This document shows, piece by piece, positions 16,634 to 25,938 of a DNA stretch of 64,000 bases; positions within the stretch are counted from its first letter, which is position 1; every line of letters starts with the position of its first letter. The translations under genes were made by a program, and so were the position numbers. A model generated the notes under the pieces. The model was not told the DNA's origin. It searched no databases and saw nothing but the letters and a program-made list of their open reading frames with translations. This stretch comes from an uncultured Collinsella sp. (GTDB lineage: Bacteria; Actinomycetota; Coriobacteriia; Coriobacteriales; Coriobacteriaceae): contig UQIL01000001.1 in NCBI GenBank assembly GCA_900541025.1, positions 94,355-158,354 on the forward strand, given 5' to 3'.

Positions 16634-19600
16634 ATGGCGTTGCTAGTAGGACTGGACGTAGGGTCGACGACGACCAAAGTTTACGCGATGCACGAGGATA
16701 TGACCGAGGCGTGGTGGGGATATCGCCGCCACGGGGCGTGTCAGACAGCGAGCGTGCGCGCCATGCTCGGCGAGCTCGCCGAGCGCTTTCCCCATGAGTC
16801 GCTGCGCGTTGCGGTGACCGGCTCGGGTGCGCGCGATATCGCGACCGCGCTGGGCGCCTCGTACGTTCAGGAGGTGGTCGCCAACGCGCTCGCGATCAGC
16901 AGGTTCTATCCGCAGACGCGCTGCGCCATCGAGCTGGGCGGCCAAGACGCCAAGATGATCTTCTTCCGCACCAACGATAAGGGAGACATCGAGGTTGCCG
17001 ACATGCGCATGAACGGCTCGTGCGCAGGCGGTACCGGTGCATTTATCGACGAGATGGCAAAGCTCATGGGGGTCGGCACCGAATCGGGCGAGTTCGAGCA
17101 GCTCGCAAGCCGGGGAACGACCGTCCACGAGGTCTCGGGCCGCTGCGGCGTGTACGCAAAGACCGATATCCAGCCGCTGCTCAACGAGGGCATTCCTACC
17201 ACCGACCTGGCGCTTTCGGCGCTTCACGCGGTCGCCCGCCAAACGATCGGCGGTCTGGCCCAGGGTATCGACATCGAGCCGCCGGTAATCTTCGAGGGCG
17301 GTGCGCTCGCCTACAACCCCACACTGGTCCGCGTGTTCCGGGAGCAACTGAATCTATCGGACGATCAGGTTATCGTCCCGCGCGATCCGCAGATCATGGT
17401 CGCGCGCGGTGCCGCCCTGTCGCTGACCGACATGTTCGCATCGTCCCAACCGATCGACCTTCCCGACGCTTTTGTCCGGCTGGATAAGCTCGAGACGGTC
17501 GCGCCCGCAAGCGGGGAGGGACGTCTTGCCCAGCCCTTTTTTGCCACACCTGCCGAGCAGGCGGATTTTACGGCACGCCATGGCAAAGAGACGCCGGCAA
17601 AGGGTCCGGATGCGTATGCGCCCGGAGAGACGGTGCGTGTGGCGCTCGGTATCGATTCGGGGAGCACGACGACCAAGTTCGCCCTGGTCGATGAGGCGGG
17701 TGAGCTTGTCGATTCGTTCTACGCGTCTAATAACGGCAGACCGCTCGACGTCGCCCAACAGGGTCTTGTCAGCTTGAAGAACCGCTGGGAGACAGCGGGA
17801 GTCACGCTTGCGATCGATGCCGTGGGCACCACGGGATACGGCGAGGAGCTTTTCGCGCGCGCGTTCCACGCCGACTACCATACGGTCGAGACGGTCGCGC
17901 ACGCCCGCGCCGCGTGCGCATGCGTTCCCGATGCGACCTTCGTGCTCGACATCGGCGGACAGGATATGAAGGCCATCTGGCTCAACCACGGCGTGCTGAC
18001 CGATATCGTCGTCAACGAGGCGTGCTCTGCGGGCTGCGGCTCGTTCCTCGAGGGTTTTGCCAAAAACCTCGGAATAGCCGTTGAGGATATCGCGACCGAG
18101 GCATTTTCGTCCAAAGCCCCCGCCGTTCTCGGCAGCCGCTGCACGGTGTTCATGAACAGCAGCGTCGTTTCCGAGCAGCGGCGCGGTAAGGGTCCGGGCG
18201 ACATCATGGCCGGTCTCTGCCGTTCGATTATCGAGAACGTGTTCACCAAGGTCATTCGCGTTTCAAATCTCAACCGTCTGGGCGACAAAGTCGTCGTCCA
18301 GGGCGGCACGTTCCGAAACGACGCGGTGCTGCGCGCATTCGAGCAGTATCTGGGCAAACCCGTCACGCGTGCGCCCCACCCGGGGCTGATGGGCGCTATC
18401 GGTATCGCCCTGCTCGCGCGCGAGGAATGCCGCAAGGGCGACGCCGGCACGTCGTTTATCGGGCTCGATGCCGTGGAGCGCTTCGAGCATCGCGAGTTCG
18501 GCGGCGTTACCTGCCGTCGGTGCAACAACCGCTGCCAGCGCGCGGTCGTGGCATTTGGCGACGGCTCGCTTTACGTCACGGGCAATCGCTGCCCGCGCGG
18601 CGGCGCCATCTCATGGGATGAGCTCGTGCGCGAGGTTCCCGCGGCGGAGGAGCTGCGTCCGCAGGGTGCTTGCGAGGCACAGGCACCCGGCACGGGGCGC
18701 GACCGGACCGCGGCTGCCCCCAATCTCTTTGTCGACCGCGAGAAGCTGCTGTTCGAGTCGTACCCCACGGTTCCCGTCTGCGGGGGGCGCGATGTCACGA
18801 TCGGCATTCCCCGTGTGCTCGAGTTCTGGGACACCATGCCGTTCTGGTCGACGTTCTTCAGCACGCTCGGCTTTAAGGTGCGCGTCTCGGGACGCAGCAC
18901 CAAGGCGATGTACGAGCGCGGTCTGGCGCACGTCACATCCGACACCGTGTGCTTTCCGGCCAAGCTCGTCCACGGGCACATCCGCAATCTCGTCGACGCC
19001 GGCGTCGACCGCATCTTCATGCCCATCATCACGACGGTGCCCACCGAAAACACCGCCTCTACCAGCGAGTGGATGTGCGCCGTCGTAAAGGGATACCCCT
19101 ACGTGATGCGCAATTCCGATAACCCGGAGGAGCGTTTCGGCGTTCCGTTCGATACGCCGCTGTTCCACTGGTACGACGAGGGCGACCGAAACCGCCAGCT
19201 CAAGGCGTGGTGCAAGGAGACCTTCGATATCGATGCCGACCTGGTTGCCAAGGCGACCGAGCAGGCGGACCGCGCGCAGGAGACGTTTGAGAACCAGCTG
19301 CAGCTGCGCGGCAGGCAGGTGCTCGAGAACGTGCGCGAGGACGGCGGCTACGCGGTGGTGATCGCTTCGCGCCCGTACCACAACGACCCGCTGGTCAACC
19401 ACGGGCTGCCCAAGCTCTTCTCTGAGCGCGGCATCCCCGTGCTGACGCCCGATGCGGTGCCGGGGGTCTGCAACGTTGATCTTTCCAACAGTCGCATCGA
19501 CATCGTGAACAACTACCATGCGCGCATGCTGTCGTGCGCGGTCATCGTCGCATCGACGCCCGAGCTCGAGCTCGTGCAGATGGGCAGCTTCGGCTGCGGC

Positions 19601-21073
19601 CACGATGCGTATCTCACCGACGAGATCGCGCGCATGATGGGCGAGATGGGCTCCAAGGTTCCGATGATGATCAAGCTCGATGAGAGCGACGTCGCCGGTC
19701 CCATGGGCATTCGCGTGCGTTCGTTTATCGAGTCGGTCAACCGTCGTCGCGCGGAGGAGCGTGCCGAGGGCGCCCGGGTGCACGCGGTCCATCCGCTCGA
19801 CGACCCGTATAAGGTCAAGTACACCAAGCGCGACCGGCACGACAAGATCGCGCTGGTCCCCAACACCTCCCATGCGTTCTGCAGGCTCATGACCGCGGCG
19901 ATGCGCAATCAGGGCGTGCGCGCCGAGGCCCTTGATATCGGGCGCGAGGATGCCATCCGCCTGGGCAAACGCTATGTGCACAACGACATCTGCTTCCCCG
20001 CGCAAATCGTGATCGGCGAGGCGCTCGCGGCACTCGAGAGCGGTAAGTACGACCCGCACGACGTCGCCGTGGTGACTGGCAAGTATATCGGCGACTGCCG
20101 CCTGACGCACTACATGCCCCTGCTGCGCCGCGCGCTCGACGACGCGGGATACGACTATGTCCCGGTGCTCACCAACGACGACGTCGATGCCCACAATGCG
20201 CATCCGGGCTTCAAGCTCGGCCTTGGCCCGAGCATCCAGATCGCCTACGGTCTTCCCATGATCGATGCCCTCGAGGCCATGCTTAGGCGCATCCGTCCCT
20301 ACGAGCTCGAGAAGGGCGCGGCGGACGCTGCGTTCGACCGCGCGCTCGATGAGGTTATCGAGGGCATGGAGCGCTCCGGGCTGAGAGGCCAGGCGACGGG
20401 CTTCAAACGCGCGCTTGCGATCATGGACGCCGTTCCGTACGACCGCTCGAACCCGCATCCGACCGTTCTCATCGTGGGCGAGTACCTGCTCAATTTCCAT
20501 CTCGGCGCCAACCACGAGATTGAGCGCTACCTCGAGGACAACGGGCTCGAGGTCATCGAGGCGCGCATGACCGACGTGATCCGCAAGACCTATTTCTACA
20601 AGCATGCGCAGTCGCGCGAGTTCCACGTCGACCTGTCGCTGCCCGAAAAGGCCTGGTACGCCACGGCGGACAACCTGTTCGAGCTCGCGCACGACCGTTG
20701 CGACCGCCTGGGCGCGGCGAGCCCGCTCTACGAGCCGCCGACGCGCATGCCCGAGCTCGTGCGCGCGAGCGATAAGATCCTGCACCATACGTTCGATGCG
20801 GGCGAGGGCGTGCTGATTCCGGCGGAGATCCTCGAGCACGCCAAGCGCGGCTGCCGCAACTTCGTGATCCTGCAGCCGTTCGGGTGTCTGCCCAACCATG
20901 TCGTGGGGCGCGGGCTCATCCATGCGCTCAAGGAGCAGTATCCCACGGCGCAGTTCCTGCCGCTCGACTACGATCCCGACGTGAGCTTCGCCAACGTGGA
21001 GAACCGTCTTCAGATGCTCATCATGAACGCCAAGGCGCAGGGGTGCGGTGAGGCGCATGGCGAGACCGCGTAA
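16634..21073 (+). CDS. Giant acyl-CoA dehydratase activase (BadF/HgdC type, duplicated)
   Basis: The 1479-residue protein carries two BadF/BadG/HgdC ASKHA ATPase domains: the first from GLDVGSTTTKVYA (residue 5) and the second from GIDSGSTTTKFALVDE (about 339). Each has Cys motifs for a bridging [4Fe-4S] cluster (NGSCAGGTGAF with GRCGVYAK; EACSAGCGSF with GSRCTVF). A CRRCNNRC zinc/iron-type motif follows near residue 630, then a DUF2229 region and a 2-hydroxyglutaryl-CoA-dehydratase D-like C-terminal part with Cys-containing SDTVCFPAKL and NDICFPAQI. Activators of this group drive ATP-dependent one-electron transfer to 2-hydroxyacyl-CoA dehydratases. The substrate of this fused form is unknown. 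It overlaps the TetR gene. Confidence 0.88.
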   Translation: MALLVGLDVGSTTTKVYAMHEDMTEAWWGYRRHGACQTASVRAMLGELAERFPHESLRVAVTGSGARDIATALGASYVQEVVANALAISRFYPQTRCAIELGGQDAKMIFFRTNDKGDIEVADMRMNGSCAGGTGAFIDEMAKLMGVGTESGEFEQLASRGTTVHEVSGRCGVYAKTDIQPLLNEGIPTTDLALSALHAVARQTIGGLAQGIDIEPPVIFEGGALAYNPTLVRVFREQLNLSDDQVIVPRDPQIMVARGAALSLTDMFASSQPIDLPDAFVRLDKLETVAPASGEGRLAQPFFATPAEQADFTARHGKETPAKGPDAYAPGETVRVALGIDSGSTTTKFALVDEAGELVDSFYASNNGRPLDVAQQGLVSLKNRWETAGVTLAIDAVGTTGYGEELFARAFHADYHTVETVAHARAACACVPDATFVLDIGGQDMKAIWLNHGVLTDIVVNEACSAGCGSFLEGFAKNLGIAVEDIATEAFSSKAPAVLGSRCTVFMNSSVVSEQRRGKGPGDIMAGLCRSIIENVFTKVIRVSNLNRLGDKVVVQGGTFRNDAVLRAFEQYLGKPVTRAPHPGLMGAIGIALLAREECRKGDAGTSFIGLDAVERFEHREFGGVTCRRCNNRCQRAVVAFGDGSLYVTGNRCPRGGAISWDELVREVPAAEELRPQGACEAQAPGTGRDRTAAAPNLFVDREKLLFESYPTVPVCGGRDVTIGIPRVLEFWDTMPFWSTFFSTLGFKVRVSGRSTKAMYERGLAHVTSDTVCFPAKLVHGHIRNLVDAGVDRIFMPIITTVPTENTASTSEWMCAVVKGYPYVMRNSDNPEERFGVPFDTPLFHWYDEGDRNRQLKAWCKETFDIDADLVAKATEQADRAQETFENQLQLRGRQVLENVREDGGYAVVIASRPYHNDPLVNHGLPKLFSERGIPVLTPDAVPGVCNVDLSNSRIDIVNNYHARMLSCAVIVASTPELELVQMGSFGCGHDAYLTDEIARMMGEMGSKVPMMIKLDESDVAGPMGIRVRSFIESVNRRRAEERAEGARVHAVHPLDDPYKVKYTKRDRHDKIALVPNTSHAFCRLMTAAMRNQGVRAEALDIGREDAIRLGKRYVHNDICFPAQIVIGEALAALESGKYDPHDVAVVTGKYIGDCRLTHYMPLLRRALDDAGYDYVPVLTNDDVDAHNAHPGFKLGLGPSIQIAYGLPMIDALEAMLRRIRPYELEKGAADAAFDRALDEVIEGMERSGLRGQATGFKRALAIMDAVPYDRSNPHPTVLIVGEYLLNFHLGANHEIERYLEDNGLEVIEARMTDVIRKTYFYKHAQSREFHVDLSLPEKAWYATADNLFELAHDRCDRLGAASPLYEPPTRMPELVRASDKILHHTFDAGEGVLIPAEILEHAKRGCRNFVILQPFGCLPNHVVGRGLIHALKEQYPTAQFLPLDYDPDVSFANVENRLQMLIMNAKAQGCGEAHGETA

Positions 21074-21746
21074 GGACGCCGATGCGCCCGATGCACGCAC
21101 CCGTATCATCGAGGCGTTTTGGGAGCTCATCGAGAACAACAGCATCTTCGAGCTGTCGGTTGGCGAGGTGACCCGCGCCGCCCAGTGCAATCGCGGAACG
21201 TTTTACTACTATTTTCACGATTTCGATGAACTCGTCGCCATCGCCATAGCCCAGCTGCTGCAGGATAACGAGCTCATCACCGATGCCCTCTGGCATTTTT
21301 CGAGCGAGGGCGACCTTTCGGCGTTCGACCGGCGCGACGTCCGCTGCCTGCTGCGGCGCATCGTCATCACCATGAGGGCGGGTGCCGCCGAGCAGGTCGT
21401 GCAGGGCATCCATACGATCATCATCGACCGCGTGAGAGAGATCGTCCACCCCGACGGAGAAGAGCTCAAGGCAGATTCGAGCTTTGCGGTGGGCTTTCTG
21501 GTCTCGGGCATCATGGGCTTTGTGATGGCGGTCGGCTTTGCCCGGGAGGGCGGCGAGGAGATAGACCTCGAGCAGCCGGGGGACAGCGCGTGCGCGTACC
21601 TGAGGGCGGTCGCCATGCAGACGGTGGAAACGGTCGCGCAAGTCGAGGGCGTCGATACATCCGAGCTGCTCGAACGCGTCTCCAAGGAGGCCGATGCCTA
21701 TCGCGCATCGCGTGCGACGAGTCCCGACGTGGTGAAAGACGCCTAG
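21057..21746 (+). CDS. TetR-family transcriptional regulator
   Basis: The 229-residue protein has an N-terminal TetR helix-turn-helix: TRIIEAFWELIENN, then VGEVTRAAQCNRGTFYYYFHDFDEL, whose last part is the recognition helix region (residues about 30-55). The C-terminal ligand domain is all-helical and not assignable. It overlaps the end of the activase gene by 17 bp, so both are one transcript, and it likely acts on the 21-bp palindrome upstream of that gene. The ATG at 21057 is preferred to a GTG at 21048 because GGTGAGG then serves as ribosome site. Confidence 0.85.
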   Translation: MARPRKDADAPDARTRIIEAFWELIENNSIFELSVGEVTRAAQCNRGTFYYYFHDFDELVAIAIAQLLQDNELITDALWHFSSEGDLSAFDRRDVRCLLRRIVITMRAGAAEQVVQGIHTIIIDRVREIVHPDGEELKADSSFAVGFLVSGIMGFVMAVGFAREGGEEIDLEQPGDSACAYLRAVAMQTVETVAQVEGVDTSELLERVSKEADAYRASRATSPDVVKDA

Positions 21747-21880
21747 GGTTTCTCTTGCGGGGCGCCTGTCGCGCATCGCGCGGTGAGTCCCGCGATGCGG
21801 TCATAACCTGCATTCATGTGAGCCGGGTTTATAGATATTCCTCCAGCTGTTAACATATACTCCATATGGGTAAAGAGACC

Positions 21881-21906
21881 AAAGCGCTGCCGCGGGGCGG
21901 CGCTTT
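21881..21906 (+). promoter_or_regulatory. Stem-loop in the clpC leader
   Basis: AAAGCGC...GCGCTTT with an inner GCC/GGC stem lies between a TATACT -10 box (21856-21861) and the clpC ATG. It could be an attenuator or a stabilising 5' hairpin; no CtsR-type repeat is visible. Confidence 0.45.
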
Positions 21907-21943
21907 GCGTTTGAAAAAACTAGCTCGTCTAAGAGGAACTAGC

Positions 21944-24586
21944 ATGTTAGACCGTTTTACCGATCGAGCGCGCAAGGTCATGTCGATGGCCAAACAGGAG
22001 GCGCTCGATCTGCACTCAAATAAGGTGGGCACCGAGCACCTGCTGCTCGCACTCGCCAAGGAGGACGAGGGCATCGCTGCCGAGGCGCTGCGCTCGCTTG
22101 ATATCTCCTACGACGACATCATGGACACCCTCAAGGAGGTCCAGACCACGGTTCCCGAGCCCAGCGAGGAGACCGAGGCTGCCAAGCTTGCCTTTACGCC
22201 GCTCGTCATTAGCGTGATGGAGCGCTCCTTCCGCGTGGCACGTGAGAACAACCAGACCTACGTGTCGACCGAGCACTTGCTGATTGGCATCGTCGAAGAG
22301 GGTAACGGCATGGCCATGGACATCCTCATGCGCCTGGGTGTGTCGTCCGCCTCCATCAAAAAGGCTATCGAGAAACTTACCGCCAAGGACCAGGACAAGA
22401 AGCGTCCGCTCGCCGGCGCCGGTGCCGGGCGTCCCGGTGCGGGCCTGCCGTTCTTTAGCGGCTCGGACGCGTCGCAGCAAAAGGGGAGCGGCACCGATAC
22501 GCTTAAGCAGTTCGCCACCAACCTTACGCAGAAGGCGCGCGACGGCGAGCTCGACCCTGTAATTGGTCGCGAAAAGGAAGTCCAGCGTATGATGGAGATC
22601 CTTTCGCGTCGCACCAAGAACAATCCGCTTATCTTGGGCGACCCCGGCGTGGGCAAGACGGCCATCGTCGAGGGTCTGGCTCAGCAGATTGCAGCTGGCA
22701 ACGTGCCCGAGAACCTTATGAACCAGAACATCTGGACGCTCGACCTGCCGGGCCTCGTTGCGGGCGCCAAGTATCGCGGTGAGTTTGAGGAGCGCCTCAA
22801 GAACGTGATCCAGGAGGCCACCGAAGCTGACGACGTCATCCTGTTTATTGACGAGATGCACACCATCATCGGTGCCGGCTCTGCCGAGGGCTCCATCGAC
22901 GCGAGCTCCATGCTCAAGCCCGTGCTCGCGCGCGGTGCCTTCCAGATTATCGGCGCCACCACGGCCGAGGAATTCCGCAAGTACCTCACCAAGGACCCGG
23001 CCTTCGAGCGTCGCTTCCAGACCATCGATGTCGAGGAGCCGAGCGTCGAGGACACGGTCAAGATCCTGACCGCGCTCAAGCCGCGCTACGAGGAGCACCA
23101 CCATGTGCGCTATACGCAGGGTGCTATCGAGGCCGCCGCGAACCTCTCCGACCGCTACATCCAGGATCGCTTCCTGCCCGATAAGGCCATCGACCTCATT
23201 GACGAGGCCGGCGCCCGCGCCCGCATCGCCGCCAACCGCGCGCCCGAGCCGGTGCGCGAGGCCGAGCATCGCGTGGAGGAGCTTAAGGCCGCCGCGCAGG
23301 AGGCCACCGAGAGCGACGACATGAACAAGGCCGCCGAGATCACCGAGCAGCAAAAGGCTGCCGAGATTGAGCTCGCCGAGGCCAAGGCTGCCTGGACCGC
23401 CGAGCTCGACGCCAGCCCGCTCACCATCGATGTCTCCCAGATTGCCGACATCGTGTCCGTGACCTCGGGCGTGCCGGTGTCCTCGCTCACCGAGAGCGAG
23501 AGCCGCCGCCTGCTGCAGGCCGAAAGCGTACTCAAGACGCGCATCATCGGTCAGGATGAGGCTGTCGAGGCCGTTGCCAAGGCCGTGCGCCGCAGCCGCT
23601 CGCCGCTCAAGGATCCGCGTCGCCCCGGCGGCAGCTTTATCTTCCTGGGTCCCACCGGCACGGGCAAGACCGAGCTCGCCAAGACGCTCGCCGAATACCT
23701 CTTTGGCAGCAAGGACGCGCTCATCAGCTTCGACATGTCCGAGTTCGGTAGCGAGTTCGAGGTCTCCAAGCTCATCGGTAGCCCTCCGGGTTACGTCGGT
23801 CACGACGAGGGCGGCCAGCTCACCAAGGCCGTTCGTCGCCACCCGTACTCGGTCGTGCTGTTCGACGAGATCGAGAAGGCGCACCCCGATATCTTTAACA
23901 TCCTGCTGCAGGTGCTGGAGGAGGGTCGTCTGACCGATAGCCAGGGCAAGACGGTCGACTTCCGCAACACCGTGATCATCATGACGTCCAACGTGGGCGC
24001 CCGCGAGATCGCACAGGATGCGAACGTCGGTTTTGGCACCACCGGCGAGCAGGGCCTCACGTCGAGTGAGATCCGCGGCCGCGCGATGGGCGAGCTCAAG
24101 CGCCTGTTCCGCCCCGAGCTGCTCAACCGCATCGACGACATCGTGGTGTTCCAGAAGCTCTCGGGTGAGAACCTGACCAAGATCGCTCACCTGCTGGTGG
24201 ACGACCTGCGCCAGCGTCTGATCGCCAACGGCATGAACATCAAGCTCACCGATGCGGCCTATGACAAGATCGTGGCCGAGGGCACCGACCTCACCAACGG
24301 TGCGCGTCCGCTGCGCCGTGCTATTCAAAAGCTCATCGAGGACCCGCTGTCCGAGGAGCTTCTGGCCGGCGAGTGGGGCGAGGGCGATACCGTCCTGTGC
24401 GACGTGGCCGATGGCAAGTTTGTCTTTAGCCACGGCACGGGCGAGATCCCGGCACCGCGTCCGGCGGGCACGCTCGGTGGCGATACCGCCCCGGCGGCAC
24501 CGCACACCGGCAACGCCGCGCCCGTGAGCGGCGGCGTAACCTCGGGCCCCGGCGGCATGATGCAAGCCGGTTCCGGCGCGCTGTAG
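21944..24586 (+). CDS. clpC: ClpC AAA+ unfoldase of the Clp protease
   Basis: ClpC unfolds substrates and feeds them to ClpP. The 880-residue protein has the N-domain double repeat (residues 1-150, DRFTDRARKVMSMA and EHLLIGIVEEGNG), AAA-1 with Walker A GDPGVGKTA near 235 and Walker B LFIDEMH, a short middle domain (about 430-490, consistent with ClpC rather than the long ClpB coil), AAA-2 with GPTGTGKTE near 570, and a Gly/Pro/Ala-rich tail. The start at 21944 follows AGAGGA and gives the standard MLDRFTDRA; an earlier in-frame ATG would translate the leader hairpin. The mcsA-mcsB-ctsR genes usual in Bacilli are absent. Confidence 0.93.
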   Translation: MLDRFTDRARKVMSMAKQEALDLHSNKVGTEHLLLALAKEDEGIAAEALRSLDISYDDIMDTLKEVQTTVPEPSEETEAAKLAFTPLVISVMERSFRVARENNQTYVSTEHLLIGIVEEGNGMAMDILMRLGVSSASIKKAIEKLTAKDQDKKRPLAGAGAGRPGAGLPFFSGSDASQQKGSGTDTLKQFATNLTQKARDGELDPVIGREKEVQRMMEILSRRTKNNPLILGDPGVGKTAIVEGLAQQIAAGNVPENLMNQNIWTLDLPGLVAGAKYRGEFEERLKNVIQEATEADDVILFIDEMHTIIGAGSAEGSIDASSMLKPVLARGAFQIIGATTAEEFRKYLTKDPAFERRFQTIDVEEPSVEDTVKILTALKPRYEEHHHVRYTQGAIEAAANLSDRYIQDRFLPDKAIDLIDEAGARARIAANRAPEPVREAEHRVEELKAAAQEATESDDMNKAAEITEQQKAAEIELAEAKAAWTAELDASPLTIDVSQIADIVSVTSGVPVSSLTESESRRLLQAESVLKTRIIGQDEAVEAVAKAVRRSRSPLKDPRRPGGSFIFLGPTGTGKTELAKTLAEYLFGSKDALISFDMSEFGSEFEVSKLIGSPPGYVGHDEGGQLTKAVRRHPYSVVLFDEIEKAHPDIFNILLQVLEEGRLTDSQGKTVDFRNTVIIMTSNVGAREIAQDANVGFGTTGEQGLTSSEIRGRAMGELKRLFRPELLNRIDDIVVFQKLSGENLTKIAHLLVDDLRQRLIANGMNIKLTDAAYDKIVAEGTDLTNGARPLRRAIQKLIEDPLSEELLAGEWGEGDTVLCDVADGKFVFSHGTGEIPAPRPAGTLGGDTAPAAPHTGNAAPVSGGVTSGPGGMMQAGSGAL

Positions 24587-24610
24587 GGATTGAATATAAC
24601 CTTGCATGAT

Positions 24611-24646
24611 AGGGGGCGTTTCCGATGGAGGTGCGCCCCTTTTCTT
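24611..24646 (+). terminator. Terminator after clpC
   Basis: AGGGGGCG/CGCCCCT stem and TTTTCTT. Confidence 0.75.
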
Positions 24647-24714
24647 GTAGAGAAGAGTTTCCGGTAACGATAAAATAATTGAAAGAGTTCTGCTGGATGG
24701 CAAAAGGAGTTACT

Positions 24715-25284
24715 ATGGCGAATAGCGCTCAAAGAATTGAGATGTCGTTCGATAACATGAGAAAAATCGGAATGGTTCTTTGTGCCGTGCTGGTACTTAT
24801 AGCCATCGCTACCATCGCCGTCTTTGGTTCGGCATTTGTTGTTGCATGCCAAAGTATTTTGAACGGCGCAGTGGTAATCGAGGGGGTCGTTGAGCTTGGT
24901 AAGGGCGGCAGCATCGCGCTCCCAAACTTGGCGCTATGGGCGGTTTTGCTCCTTGCAGGGGAGTTCACATTGTTAAGCATCAGCTTCGATGTCGCCCGTC
25001 GTCAATCGCCTTTTACTATTCGACATGCACGGATGATTACCGTTATTGCTTGCCTATTTGCAATCAATGCCGTGATGGGCTCTCTACAGATTGGCAGCGA
25101 TTTAAAAATAATGATGGGTAATTGTATGTTGAGCTGTCGTATGAATTCCGCTCTCCTTCAGATTGGTGACTCAGGCATCACTTTGGATGTGGGATCCATC
25201 ATTGCAATGATGGTTGCTTTCGCTTTGTCGATCTTCTGGCGCTATGGGGCGCTTTTGCAGTCCCAGTCCGATGATTTGGTCTAG
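24715..25284 (+). CDS. DUF2975-like membrane protein
   Basis: The 189-residue protein has four predicted membrane helices (about residues 17-40, 70-95, 100-125 and 155-180) and few polar loops. A four-helix protein directly followed by a small Cro/C1 regulator is the usual DUF2975/YozG-type pair, so I assign it there by context plus topology. Function is unknown. The ATG at 24715 follows AAGGAG by 5 bp. It has noticeably lower GC than clpC and marks the left edge of an AT-richer island. Confidence 0.6.
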   Translation: MANSAQRIEMSFDNMRKIGMVLCAVLVLIAIATIAVFGSAFVVACQSILNGAVVIEGVVELGKGGSIALPNLALWAVLLLAGEFTLLSISFDVARRQSPFTIRHARMITVIACLFAINAVMGSLQIGSDLKIMMGNCMLSCRMNSALLQIGDSGITLDVGSIIAMMVAFALSIFWRYGALLQSQSDDLV

Positions 25285-25294
25285 GTGATTGACC

Positions 25295-25621
25295 ATGGAT
25301 TATCTCATTATTGAGGTTGAGACACTTTTGCTCAAGACCGGGAAAACAAATGCCGATCTAATAAGAGCGACTGGGCATACGCCAGCTAACATTTCTAAAA
25401 TCCGTAATGCAAAAATTAAGGCCATACGCTTGAAGACATTGCTCGATATCTGTGTTGAGTTGGATTGTCAGCCGGGAGATTTGATCCGTCGCGTGAGTGA
25501 AATAGAACTTGAGGAACTTACCATCGCGCGCGCGCGGAATAAGATTTTGCAAAGACGCAATCCCGACCCCTCCGAGATATTGCCCACAGAGGTTTACGTG
25601 GTAGATCTTTCTAAGGAATAA
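25295..25621 (+). CDS. Cro/C1-type HTH regulator (YozG-like)
   Basis: The 108-residue protein has a helix-turn-helix at residues about 18-65 (NADLIRATGHTPANISKIRN, then LKTLLDICVELDCQPGDLI), the form typical of YozG/Xre regulators paired with DUF2975 membrane proteins, followed by a basic/acidic tail. It lies 10 bp after the membrane gene and is presumably co-transcribed. It could control its own pair or the adjacent peptide operon; the sequence does not decide this. Confidence 0.75.
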   Translation: MDYLIIEVETLLLKTGKTNADLIRATGHTPANISKIRNAKIKAIRLKTLLDICVELDCQPGDLIRRVSEIELEELTIARARNKILQRRNPDPSEILPTEVYVVDLSKE

Positions 25622-25664
25622 CAAAACAGAATAAGAAGACAAGAAGACAAACACGTATGCACGC

Positions 25665-25700
25665 AAGGCTCCTACCGCAAACGATCGGTAGGAGCCTTAA
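25665..25700 (+). terminator. Terminator between the HTH gene and the peptide operon
   Basis: AAGGCTCCTACCG pairs perfectly with CGGTAGGAGCCTT; an AT-rich run follows. Confidence 0.7.
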
Positions 25701-25718
25701 TATATTTGAAAATAGTTC

Positions 25719-25750
25719 TTGAAATCATAAGGTTATCGATATACGATAAC
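25719..25750 (+). promoter_or_regulatory. Promoter with overlapping palindrome, peptide operon
   Basis: TTGAAA (25719-25724), a 17-bp spacer and TACGAT (25742-25747). GTTATCGATATACGATAAC (25732-25750) is an inverted repeat that covers the -10 box and is a probable operator for an unidentified regulator. Confidence 0.55.
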
Positions 25751-25789
25751 GGAGTATTAAAACAGACGATAAATCGAAAGGAGGTAATT

Positions 25790-25900
25790 ATGAACTGGGT
25801 AATCGATCCGTGTAGCAACGTGCAGGGTGGCGGTGGTGGCTGCCGCAATTACCACCCGTGTTCGCGCTGTAGCTGTTTTGGCGTATATGTTCATTTCTAG
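25790..25900 (+). CDS. Putative Cys/Gly-rich RiPP precursor peptide, 36 aa
   Basis: A 36-codon gene behind a near-ideal AAAGGAGG site. The peptide has five Cys (8, 18, 24, 27, 29), a run of five Gly (13-17) right before Cys18, two Pro-Cys pairs (7-8 and 23-24), the cluster CSRCSC and an aromatic C-terminus CFGVYVHF. Only about seven residues precede the first Cys, so there is almost no leader. It is first in an operon with ABC transporters and a radical SAM/SPASM protein, and a terminator-like hairpin separates it from them, which is typical for highly expressed precursors. Thioether cross-links on Cys are the likely product chemistry. I cannot place it in a named class. Confidence 0.72.
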   Translation: MNWVIDPCSNVQGGGGGCRNYHPCSRCSCFGVYVHF

Positions 25901-25938
25901 CAACGCGAACGCTAATGCTGGTTAAGACAGCAGAGGGT

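Noticed and set aside
25706..25789. Longer precursor peptide starting at TTG 25706
   Set aside because: No ribosome site; the segment covers the promoter and operator, whereas the ATG at 25790 has AAAGGAGG.
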